Of a stretch of DNA of 64,000 bases, positions 50,736 to 57,372 are shown in pieces. Positions within the stretch are counted from its first letter, which is position 1. The number at the start of each line of letters is the position of its first letter. Source of the DNA: [Clostridium] asparagiforme DSM 15981 (GTDB taxonomy: Bacteria; Bacillota; Clostridia; Lachnospirales; Lachnospiraceae); the NCBI GenBank assembly GCA_025149125.1, contig CP102272.1, positions 5,642,001 to 5,706,000 on the forward strand. The letters are read 5' to 3'. The position numbers and the translations under genes are program-made. A model generated the notes under the pieces. That model searched no databases. It worked only from the letters and a program-made list of their open reading frames with translations, and was not told the DNA's origin.

Positions 50736-51429
50736 TTTCAGCACTCCCTTCAATCGCCGCCCATCCTAAAATTTGGCGGTATGTTTCCTGCTTTTGCAGC
50801 ACATCTTTTGAATAGTTACTTTCAAATATCCCTTGTTCCCATAGCTTAGAAGCACCATTTTCACCCATATTGTAAGCCATCAGGACTTTTGAAGTAGAAT
50901 CGTACTTTTCAAACAACCCACGAAGGATAAACAACCCGGCTTTGATATTCTCATAGGGATCAATAAAATCCGTGATACCAAGTTCTTCTGTAAGCCATTC
51001 ATGGTTACAAGCGTTGATCTGCATCAGTCCATAATCATTTGTTGAACTGATACCATCCGGCATAAAAGCACTTTCCTTTGAGATAATCGCAAGAACAAGG
51101 GTATAATCAATGTCATAGGCTGCGGATAGGTAATAGGTGAATTCCTGCAAATCTTCCCCAAAGGTAACGGGAATTTCTGTGGTGAACACAAAATCATTTT
51201 CCAGTTCATAGGATTCAGGGAATCCACCTTCATAGATTTTCCCGTCCGGCGCACCGTAGATAAGCACATCAGGGGAAACTTCTTCCGGCTCTATGTCAGC
51301 CGCCCCACTTTGGGGGATAAGAACACCAATCCCTAAACCTATCAGGGAAAAGACAGCTGCCACAATCAGCCATGAAATCACGATCCTTTTACCTATCGAA
51401 GCTTTCTTGATACTTCTTGAATAATTCAT
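50728..51429 (-). CDS. Membrane-anchored lytic transglycosylase (SLT domain)
   Basis: About 233 residues from the ATG at 51429 behind AAAGGATTA. One membrane segment (about 17-40) is followed by a linker and an SLT/lysozyme-like domain: IISKESAFMPDGISSTNDYGLMQIN holds the catalytic Glu, and later AYNMGENGASKLW. It cleaves the glycan strand. The location in the early replication module, not with lysis or tail genes, is odd. It overlaps the SNF2 stop by 41 bases. Confidence 0.9.
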   Translation of the reverse strand: MNYSRSIKKASIGKRIVISWLIVAAVFSLIGLGIGVLIPQSGAADIEPEEVSPDVLIYGAPDGKIYEGGFPESYELENDFVFTTEIPVTFGEDLQEFTYYLSAAYDIDYTLVLAIISKESAFMPDGISSTNDYGLMQINACNHEWLTEELGITDFIDPYENIKAGLFILRGLFEKYDSTSKVLMAYNMGENGASKLWEQGIFESNYSKDVLQKQETYRQILGWAAIEGSAESD

Positions 51430-52654
51430 CGGTATAATCCTTTCTAAGTTCCAAAGTGTGAAGAATATCTTCTTCAACCGTACCGGGGCAAATCATTTGA
51501 TAGTAGAAGCAAGGCTTTTTCTGCCCTATGCGGTGAATACGCTTTTTTGACTGTTCAAACAGTTCACTTCTATCTGTCATGGAAAAGTAAATGATCCTGT
51601 TTGCCTTTTGTAAATTCAGCCCCATAGCCCCGGCTTGATACTGAACAAATGTGATTGAATCGCTTGCTTCCTCATAGGCGGTCAAATCCTTAAAGCTGCC
51701 ATTCACGATAGAAATAGGTCTTTCCAGTTCAGCAATCGCTTCCTGCATGGTGTTCAGTTCTTCATTGAAGTTGTAGAATACAATCAACCGTTCTTCTGTG
51801 GACTGCACCAAATCCTTAAAGGCTGCCACCCGTCCTTTATTCAAGTAGCTGCACATCATCCGGGCATATATCCGCTTTGAAAGAATGGTGTCCCCGATAT
51901 ATTCCCGCCCGTCAATGGTAATAATTGCATCCCGCATGAATTTTCTGTATTCCTTTGTTGGTTTGGAATACACCGGGATAATCACCTGTTCAGGAAGGTC
52001 AAAGACCTCTTCCGACTTCATAAAAATTGCCCCGTGTTCAGCCAGCTTCCGTTTCAGGCGGTCAACATTCTTATAACCCACAATTTGGGGAATCCTGAAT
52101 CCGCTGTTGTGATCCTCGATCCACTCGATTTCAACATACTGCTTATAGAACAAGTCTTTGCTGATTTCCCATCCTAACAAGTGAAGCTGCGACCAAAGCT
52201 TTTCATATTTCCCAGCTGTCGGTGTGCCGGAAAGAAGGATCACATTTTTAGGTTTCATTTTCAGGATAAATTTTGACCGTTTTGCGGTTTCATTTTGGAT
52301 AATGGAACTTTCATCAAGGACAAGGGTAAAACCGCTTATATGGGCAAAATATGAACGCCTGAACACTAAATCGTAGTTAATCACGCCTACAAATCTTCCG
52401 ACTGTACCTTGAAATTCTTCAAACTGTTTTTTGTCCGTCAGGTCAAACACCCCCATAGCGTAATACTGCCGGAAATGTTCAACCCAATCTTGAATTTTTG
52501 ATTTTTGGCAAATCAGAATTATATTTTCAGGAAATGAATTCGCCTTTTCGCTACCTACAAAGGTTTTTCCTAAACCCATATCAAGGTAATAGGCAACCCG
52601 GTTGAATTTCTCTGTTTCCTGCAAGGCTCTTTGTTGGTGGGGGAATAGCTGCAT
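51389..52654 (-). CDS. SNF2-family DEAD/H helicase
   Basis: 421 residues. Motif I DMGLGKT (about 25-31), motif II LDESS (in place of DEAH), motif III LSGTPTAG, motif V and VI in QYQAGAMGLNLQKANRIIYF and QSKKRIHRIGQKKP (read in parts). This short SNF2 form is common in phage replication modules next to nucleases. It is an ATP-driven DNA translocase rather than a true unwinder. Confidence 0.95.
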   Translation of the reverse strand: MQLFPHQQRALQETEKFNRVAYYLDMGLGKTFVGSEKANSFPENIILICQKSKIQDWVEHFRQYYAMGVFDLTDKKQFEEFQGTVGRFVGVINYDLVFRRSYFAHISGFTLVLDESSIIQNETAKRSKFILKMKPKNVILLSGTPTAGKYEKLWSQLHLLGWEISKDLFYKQYVEIEWIEDHNSGFRIPQIVGYKNVDRLKRKLAEHGAIFMKSEEVFDLPEQVIIPVYSKPTKEYRKFMRDAIITIDGREYIGDTILSKRIYARMMCSYLNKGRVAAFKDLVQSTEERLIVFYNFNEELNTMQEAIAELERPISIVNGSFKDLTAYEEASDSITFVQYQAGAMGLNLQKANRIIYFSMTDRSELFEQSKKRIHRIGQKKPCFYYQMICPGTVEEDILHTLELRKDYTDELFKKYQESFDR

Positions 52655-52666
52655 ATCAGCACCCCC

Positions 52667-53602
52667 TTATTCCATATCAACATTAACCCCGGTGATTTCT
52701 TTGAAGATTTCCTTGTCAAAGTTCGGAATTGCCTTGATAATGGATTTTTCGTAGTCATTAAGCCCACGCCACCAAATAGAGCCGCATTCGGAATTGTCAA
52801 GCTGTTTCAGATAACCGCCTGTGGTTTTGGCTTCCGGGTGCGCTGCCTTTTCTTCATCCGTCATATCCTCGAACCACACATATTCAAGAACATCACCCGG
52901 AATCTGATTCAGAAGATAACGGGCATCGCTATTCAGCCAATCCCTATAAGTCCAGTCAGACGGCTTATTGAACAGGTAAATTTTCGGTTCAACCGTATTA
53001 AAGCACCCGTTGGAAAAGCTGCACTTGTTCCAATCGCCGCTGTTCCGGTTGCCGCTGTTCCGGTTGCCGCTGTTCCGGTTGCCGCTGTTCCAATCGCCGC
53101 TGTTCCGGTTGCCGCTGTTCCAATCGCCGCTGTTCCGGTTGCCGCTGTTCCGGTTGCCGCTGTTCCAATCGCCGCTGTTCCAATCGCCGCTGTTCCGGTT
53201 GCCGCTGTTCCGGTTGCCGCTGTTCCGGTTGCCGCTGTTCCAATCGCCGCTGTTCCGGTTGCCGCTGTTGCAAAGTCCGGTGCAACCCTTTCCCGTATTC
53301 ACAATTTCAAGAACTTCCTGCCAACTGATTTCACGAACAATTTCAAGGTAATTTGTGGCGCATTTGTCGCCATCCTCAACGGTTCGATCAGCGTAGGCAA
53401 TCACTTCCGCAACCTTGTTTTCCGGGTTGAAATTGTAATAATTGAAGCAGTCAGCCGCCCGCTTGCAGAAGTGCATCCCTCTATCACAAACGGAAGGGGT
53501 AACATCTTCTTCAAATGTACCGGGGCAAGTGTACTGTTTATTTCTGCAAGTCCAATCAGGATTGAACACCTTGAATCCTCTGATAACTCCTGTTTCACTC
53601 AT
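52667..53602 (-). CDS. Pentapeptide_2-like repeat protein (NSGxx repeats)
   Basis: 311 residues. A unique N-terminal part (1-110; FKVFNPDWTCRNKQYTCPG..) and a C-terminal part (195-311) flank about 16 tandem five-residue units of the form NSGNR or NSGDW. This resembles the NxGxxNxG type of mycobacterial PPE-MPTR proteins and would make a regular beta-helix. The two versions (NR and DW) alternate in an irregular order. The flanks look like the DUF7666-type domains of phage proteins. Function unknown; DNA mimicry or binding is conceivable. Confidence 0.85.
   Translation of the reverse strand: MSETGVIRGFKVFNPDWTCRNKQYTCPGTFEEDVTPSVCDRGMHFCKRAADCFNYYNFNPENKVAEVIAYADRTVEDGDKCATNYLEIVREISWQEVLEIVNTGKGCTGLCNSGNRNSGDWNSGNRNSGNRNSGNRNSGDWNSGDWNSGNRNSGNRNSGDWNSGNRNSGDWNSGNRNSGNRNSGNRNSGDWNKCSFSNGCFNTVEPKIYLFNKPSDWTYRDWLNSDARYLLNQIPGDVLEYVWFEDMTDEEKAAHPEAKTTGGYLKQLDNSECGSIWWRGLNDYEKSIIKAIPNFDKEIFKEITGVNVDME
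53028..53275. repeat. 15-bp tandem repeat with two variants
   Basis: Units GCCGCTGTTCCGGTT and GCCGCTGTTCCAATC are joined head to tail about 16 times. They encode the NSGNR and NSGDW units. Slippage should change unit number in steps of five residues and keep the frame. Confidence 0.9.
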
Positions 53603-53606
53603 TCAC

Positions 53607-54026
53607 TTAACCCTCGCTTTCTAACTTCAAAGGAACTTTAATTCCTGTATATTCTGTAAACTTGACGGAAGAAATAAAGTAACTCCAATTCGTAAGCTTC
53701 ACAGCATACCCCCACGGGAACACGCCATCACGCAAACCCTGTTTCACCCACTCTTTGGACTTCCCCATCAACTTAGCTGCCAATGTAACCGGAAGATTGA
53801 AAACCCCGTCATGCTGAACCGTTGCAGCGGTTTCAAAGGTATCAAAGTAATCTTCCTGAACGCCCAATTTCCGGGCAATTTCCTTCTTCCTGTCTTTGGA
53901 AGGTTCATTCTTACCGGAAAGATACTGACTGATCGAAGATTTCCCGATCCCGGTAAGGTCTGAAAGTTTGGACTGTGATAAATCCAGTTCGCCCATAAGG
54001 ACTTTCAATTTTTCTGCAAAACTCAT
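53607..54026 (-). CDS. XRE-family regulator with second helix-turn-helix
   Basis: About 139 residues from the ATG at 54026. An N-terminal XRE helix-turn-helix (LDLSQSKLSDLTGIGKSSISQYLSG, read in parts) is followed by a MerR/excisionase-like winged element (LAAKLMGKSKEWVKQGLRDGVFPWGYA, read in parts). It is likely an antirepressor or early-gene regulator. Ribosome binding site AAAGGA. Confidence 0.88.
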   Translation of the reverse strand: MSFAEKLKVLMGELDLSQSKLSDLTGIGKSSISQYLSGKNEPSKDRKKEIARKLGVQEDYFDTFETAATVQHDGVFNLPVTLAAKLMGKSKEWVKQGLRDGVFPWGYAVKLTNWSYFISSVKFTEYTGIKVPLKLESEG

Positions 54027-54045
54027 TTTCACTTCATCCTTTCTT

Positions 54046-54237
54046 TTAATCCTGAATCATCGGGCTTTTGTTGTACTGCTCTTTAACCCTGATACGATAC
54101 TTGCCGCCTGCTTCCTCACGGGAAACAATGACAAAATTGGTCTTTTTATTTCTCAACCCATCAATGTAAGCTGCCGCTTCTTCCGGGGTATCAAAATCAA
54201 GAATTCGTTCAATACACGCTGCAATCACTTTCTTCAT
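54046..54237 (-). CDS. Small hypothetical early protein
   Basis: About 63 residues from the ATG at 54237 (AAAGGCGG upstream). Sequence MKKVIAACIERILDFDTPEE, later VSREEAGGKYRIRVKEQY; small alpha-beta protein. The palindrome TGTAGATT..AATCTACA lies immediately before it. Unknown. Confidence 0.65.
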   Translation of the reverse strand: MKKVIAACIERILDFDTPEEAAAYIDGLRNKKTNFVIVSREEAGGKYRIRVKEQYNKSPMIQD

Positions 54238-54255
54238 CCTGTTCACCGCCTTTCT

Positions 54256-54274
54256 TGTAGATTGTTAATCTACA
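54256..54274. promoter_or_regulatory. Palindromic element TGTAGATT...AATCTACA
   Basis: An 8-bp inverted repeat with a 3-base centre, spanning the stop of the Cro-like gene and just upstream of the next ribosome binding site. A related element is at 56074-56092. It may bind a dimeric phage regulator or act as an RNA hairpin. Confidence 0.5.
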
Positions 54275-54480
54275 CAAAGGGTAAAAAAAATCTTATCCCT
54301 TTCTTCATCAGTCAGGTTCAAAAGTTCTTTTAACCCCTGAATTTCAGAAGCCTTGAATTCTGATTCATTATTGATCTTCTTCAAGAACCCCTGATAAGTG
54401 ATCCCAATCTTTTTTGCTACAAATCTAATCTTGTAGCCGGATTCATCAATCTTTTCCCTTAACAGTGCGGTATTCGTCAT
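54265..54480 (-). CDS. Cro-like helix-turn-helix protein
   Basis: About 71 residues from the ATG at 54480 (AAAGGAAG upstream). The fold ALLREKIDESGYKIRFVAKKIGITYQGFLKKI (read in parts) is a phage Cro/XRE helix-turn-helix. It is expressed leftward and opposes the CI-like repressor at 56210. Confidence 0.82.
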   Translation of the reverse strand: MTNTALLREKIDESGYKIRFVAKKIGITYQGFLKKINNESEFKASEIQGLKELLNLTDEERDKIFFTLCVD

Positions 54481-54501
54481 TATATAACCACTTCCTTTCA
54501 C

Positions 54502-54662
54502 TTGAATTTGTACGGCACTTATACAGGGGACTTACAGTGTTACCCCTTGCGGTTGACTAAGCCGCTGCCGGATAGATTCAGTTTTCAAAGTGCCGTTGAC
54601 CTGCCATCATCAGACACGGACGGTCATTCCCGTGTGACCGGGCTTCCCCGGTTTCGGCTGTA
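54502..54662 (-). ncRNA. Structured intergenic region, candidate small RNA
   Basis: A 9-bp long-range pair, ACGGCACTT (54512-54520) with AAGTGCCGT (54588-54596), closes a multibranch structure with GGGG/CCCC and GCGG/CCGC hairpins. More hairpins follow up to 54662 (CCGGG/CCCGG, GGTCA/TGACC, ACACGG/CCGTGT). No good ORF is present. I do not recognise the RNA. Confidence 0.5.
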
Positions 54663-54887
54663 TTAGTGATAAGCCCCGCCTTGTGTCAACTCATAATCGG
54701 AAGCATCTTTTTCAGATAGGGGCTTTTCATAGTCAATATATCCCCAAGCCTGTTTCCAAATTTCATCCACATAGGTTTTGGCGGGGAAATTTACGATCTG
54801 TTCAATCGTATTTCCTTCCGGTTTGGGGAAGCTTCCCGGTGTAATCGGTCTTTGTGTGCTGTAATATCTCATATCTTCAAACCCCAA
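54663..54887 (-). CDS. Small conserved early protein
   Basis: 74 residues. The start region MRYYSTQRPITPGSFPKPEGN and IEQIVNFPAKTYVDEIWKQAWGYIDYEKPL (read in parts) recall small proteins of phages and conjugative elements in Firmicutes. The true start is likely an internal ATG (MRYYST). Function not known to me. Confidence 0.7.
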   Translation of the reverse strand: MGFEDMRYYSTQRPITPGSFPKPEGNTIEQIVNFPAKTYVDEIWKQAWGYIDYEKPLSEKDASDYELTQGGAYH

Positions 54888-55076
54888 TCAATATTTTAAG
54901 GTATAAGCCGGAACGCCATCAACCGAAGTGAAATGATACCATTTTGTTTTTCCATCCTTGCAGAATCCCATATTTTCTACATCATAGCAAGCCATCATGC
55001 CCCAATCGGTGGGATAATCATACATTTCACGGGCATCTTTCAAGGCTTTCCATAATGGAATGAATATTCTTTTCAT
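54888..55076 (-). CDS. Small hypothetical early protein
   Basis: About 62 residues from the ATG at 55076 behind AAAGGATG (MKRIFIPLWKALKDAREMYD, ending PAYTLKY). Aromatic-rich. It abuts the next gene. Unknown. Confidence 0.65.
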   Translation of the reverse strand: MKRIFIPLWKALKDAREMYDYPTDWGMMACYDVENMGFCKDGKTKWYHFTSVDGVPAYTLKY

Positions 55077-55103
55077 ATCTACCATCCTTTCCGGGAAGCG
55101 GGT

Positions 55104-55766
55104 TTACTCCGCTTCCTCAAATTCTACATTGCAGTCACCACAAATCACATGAACTTCTTTGGTTGCCCTGATAATGCAGCCGCACATGGGGCAAACATAT
55201 TTGCGGGTAGATTGTTTGGTTTTGGAAGAACCACCCATCTTGAAAGAAGGTTTTCTGAAAAGCTGGAACTTCTTATCTTGCAACCCATCCACAAAAGCTT
55301 TCGCTTCATCGTTCAGGCTTGTTTTCGTCCAACCGTACTTTGAATCCTTTTCAACGGTCAACCCATGCTGTTCAGCGGCTTCCTTGTACTTCTTGTTGTG
55401 GTAAGTCCCGCTGCGGCTTGTGTCCTGAACTCCAACTTGCAGATTGTAAAGGTGAACCATCTCATGCAATAAGGTTTCACAAATCTGTTCAAAGGGGCGG
55501 GCAAGGTATTCAGCGCAAATATTGATTTCATAGAACCCTTCTGATTTTGCCGCTTCAATTTCTTCCGGCTTCATATCAGAAATCTTTTTCGGCTCTTGAT
55601 TGCTCCAAGCTTTCCAAGCGGTACACCACCCGTAAGCACCCTTTGTTGTGTCGGGGCTTACTGTGATAACTGCCTTTTGAAGTTCCCCGCCGTAGAACTT
55701 TTCATTGAATTTTGAAAATAAATTTTCAAGTTTATCAATTACAGGCTTCAAACTTGTTTCACTCAT
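55104..55766 (-). CDS. SprT-like zinc metalloprotease with zinc ribbon
   Basis: About 220 residues from the ATG at 55766 (AAAGGCGG upstream). The SprT-like core has LLHEMVHLYN (two His and catalytic Glu) and a later His in SGTYHNKKYKEAAEQHGL. The C-terminal zinc ribbon has CPMC and CGDC. Eukaryotic relatives (Spartan) cut DNA-protein crosslinks; phage versions may remove bound proteins from DNA. Early operon. Confidence 0.92.
   Translation of the reverse strand: MSETSLKPVIDKLENLFSKFNEKFYGGELQKAVITVSPDTTKGAYGWCTAWKAWSNQEPKKISDMKPEEIEAAKSEGFYEINICAEYLARPFEQICETLLHEMVHLYNLQVGVQDTSRSGTYHNKKYKEAAEQHGLTVEKDSKYGWTKTSLNDEAKAFVDGLQDKKFQLFRKPSFKMGGSSKTKQSTRKYVCPMCGCIIRATKEVHVICGDCNVEFEEAE
55711..55730. 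repeat. Dispersed palindrome, copy inside the SprT-like gene
   Basis: TTTGAAAA and TTTTCAAG arms around TAAA. Same family as 17025, 40401, 45083 and 56861. Confidence 0.5.
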
Positions 55767-55783
55767 GGATCGCACCGCCTTTC

Positions 55784-56032
55784 TCACTCTGCAATATCAT
55801 TAAGGGATAAGCACCTTGTTATAAAGTCAATTTCAATCTGTCCAAACTGTGCGTTCTTCAAAGCCTGTGCTACTTTGTCAAGGCTGATAGGAAAATCTTT
55901 TGTTACATCTTTAATGGCGATAACCTCACCGTTTCCTTCAACATACTTCCTTGCTGCCTTTTCATTTGGTGCGGGGATAGCAGCTTTGAAGCAATCCCTT
56001 CCATCATCCATATACACCATATACTTTTTCAT
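55784..56032 (-). CDS. First early-operon protein, hypothetical
   Basis: 82 residues (MKKYMVYMDDGRDCFKAAIP..). Resembles small phage proteins that open the early operon; a short beta-alpha part then a helical C-terminus. It lies about 70 bases downstream of the leftward early promoter. Unknown function. Confidence 0.72.
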   Translation of the reverse strand: MKKYMVYMDDGRDCFKAAIPAPNEKAARKYVEGNGEVIAIKDVTKDFPISLDKVAQALKNAQFGQIEIDFITRCLSLNDIAE

Positions 56033-56073
56033 AAAATCACTTCATCCTTCCTACCGTTGCAGCGGCTTTGTTT

Positions 56074-56092
56074 TGTAGATTGTCCGTCTACA
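56074..56092. promoter_or_regulatory. Palindromic element at the start of the early transcript
   Basis: TGTAGA and TCTACA arms around TTGTCCG. It lies 7 bases past the early -10, so bound protein would block initiation. The sister element is at 54256-54274. Confidence 0.5.
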
Positions 56093-56098
56093 TTTCAT

Positions 56099-56127
56099 AG
56101 TATAGCAGCCTGTCCCTTGAAAGTCAA
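56099..56127 (-). promoter_or_regulatory. Leftward early (lytic) promoter
   Basis: On the minus strand TTGACT (56122-56127) and TATACT (56099-56104) with a 17-base spacer containing AAGGGACAGGCTGC. This resembles the promoter of the repressor, suggesting one operator motif for both. Confidence 0.8.
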
Positions 56128-56155
56128 CACTTTTTTTGAAAAAAATTAAAAAAAG

Positions 56156-56184
56156 TTGATTTATAAGGGACACGGTGCTATAAT
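56156..56184 (+). promoter_or_regulatory. Repressor promoter
   Basis: TTGATT (56156-56161) and TATAAT (56179-56184) with a 17-base spacer containing AAGGGACACGGTGC. It drives the CI-like gene to the right. The repeated AAGGGACA inside both spacers is a likely repressor operator. Confidence 0.8.
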
Positions 56185-56209
56185 ATGAATCAGAAAGGGG
56201 GTGATCTCA

Positions 56210-56656
56210 TTGAACGAAGATCAGCGGAAGCAGTATCTTATTGAAATTGGTAACAGGATAAAGCAACTGCGTACCGAAAAAGATATGTCCCAAGATGAAC
56301 TTGCCAAAAGAAGCGGGTATGGCTCACGCTCCACAATCAATAAAATTGAATTGGGAATAAACGATGTTCCACAATCCAAAATAAAAGCCATAGCCGAAGC
56401 GTTGGGGGTAAGTGTTGGAACGCTTCTTTGTTGGGATGAATTCGATGAAAGCCACAACACTATAAAAATTCAAAAGGAAATAAACCTGATTGAACAGATT
56501 GAACAGCAACACGGAAAAACAGCCAGTGAAGCGTTTGGAATGTATGTCCAACTTGATTCAGACGATCAAGGGGAAATCCGGGGTGAGATGAAGCAAATGC
56601 TGAAAGCAGAAAAATATTCTGCAAAAGACGGATCATCAAGCGGGAAGGCAATTTGA
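56210..56656 (+). CDS. CI-like phage repressor (XRE family)
   Basis: About 148 residues. I prefer a TTG start at 56210 (ribosome binding site AAAGGGGGTG, 6-7 bases before) over the GTG at 56201, which lies within that site. The helix-turn-helix has DMSQDELAKRSGYGSRSTINKIELG (read in parts). The C-terminal part lacks a Ser/Lys LexA-type autoprotease site, so induction probably needs an antirepressor or a protease. It maintains lysogeny. Confidence 0.9.
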   Translation: MNEDQRKQYLIEIGNRIKQLRTEKDMSQDELAKRSGYGSRSTINKIELGINDVPQSKIKAIAEALGVSVGTLLCWDEFDESHNTIKIQKEINLIEQIEQQHGKTASEAFGMYVQLDSDDQGEIRGEMKQMLKAEKYSAKDGSSSGKAI

Positions 56657-56894
56657 TATTTGTGGATTTTAATCCAAGATAAAAGTCAACTTTAAGTCAA
56701 GATAAAAGTCAACTTAGATTCTTGATAAAATCGAGAAAAGTCAAGTAATTCAACTTGTTTTTGAGTTTTAAGAAGAAGTGGTTTTTTATAATCTTCATTT
56801 TTCATATTTTCAAAGAAATAATATAAGAGAAATAGACAAGTTGAACTTGACTTGTTGACTTTTGAAATTTACTTTTCAAGAAAGGATTGATAAC
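56657..56894. repeat. Second cluster of TTGACTT motifs
   Basis: AAGTCAA or TTGACTT occurs at 56683, 56694, 56706, 56738, 56847 and 56855, at first 11-12 bp apart. The palindrome copy TTTGAAATTTACTTTTCAAG is at 56861-56880. No gene is supported in this gap of about 240 bases. Confidence 0.6.
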
Positions 56895-57248
56895 ATGAGT
56901 GCAAAAAACAGGGTGCTATCAGGCGATTATGCCGGAAAACAAATTTTAGGTGGTGGGGTTTCACAAGCTGGAATATCCATAGGATTTATTAAGCAGCTTT
57001 ACTTAAATAAAACTACCGTTGAAAGCTATGAAGTCATAAATAATGAAAATCAAAAAAGTATGGCTTCCGGTGTTGCTCGTGGTATTGTAGGTGGTGCTTT
57101 ATTGGGCGGGGTTGGTGCAATCGCCGGGGCTGCTTCTGCAAAGAATAAAGGGATATATACAATAGCCATTCAATTCAAAGATGGTAAGCGTTCGTTGATT
57201 GAAGTTGACGATAAAATTTATAAAGCAATCGTTCAAAATTGCTTCTAA
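56895..57248 (+). CDS. Glycine-zipper hypothetical protein in the lysogeny module
   Basis: About 117 residues from the ATG at 56895 (AAAGGATTG upstream). There is an N-terminal beta part (MSAKNRVLSGDYAGKQILGG), a hydrophobic glycine-rich segment (SGVARGIVGGALLGGVGAIAG) and a C-terminal beta part (YTIAIQFKDGKRSLIEVDDK). Similar proteins are scattered in Firmicutes. Placed between repressor and integrase and read with them, it is likely expressed in the lysogen, so it may be a cargo or exclusion gene. Role not proven. Confidence 0.75.
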   Translation: MSAKNRVLSGDYAGKQILGGGVSQAGISIGFIKQLYLNKTTVESYEVINNENQKSMASGVARGIVGGALLGGVGAIAGAASAKNKGIYTIAIQFKDGKRSLIEVDDKIYKAIVQNCF

Positions 57249-57255
57249 ACAAAAA

Positions 57256-57360
57256 AATATCCCCGTCAGTGCTGCAACACCAACGGGGACGAATGACCGA
57301 AAATCAGGATGAAGTGATTTTAGGCGGTCAGGTTTATTATATCACTTTGACCGCCATTTC
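57256..57360. terminator. Hairpins between cargo gene and integrase
   Basis: TCCCCGT and ACGGGGA arms form a hairpin near 57262-57291, and GGCGGTCA/TGACCGCC flank 57325-57358. They may end transcription from the repressor side and tune integrase expression. Confidence 0.5.
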
Positions 57361-57372
57361 TCAAGACGGGCG

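Noticed and set aside
53028..53275. Possible CRISPR array
   Set aside because: The repeats are 15 bp, head to tail, in frame and without unique spacers; no cas genes are present.
52838..53641. Plus-strand ORF with VAAVP/IAAVP repeats over the pentapeptide gene
   Set aside because: It is the antisense reading of the 15-bp repeats. The minus-strand frame has unique, domain-like flanks, a ribosome binding site and operon position.
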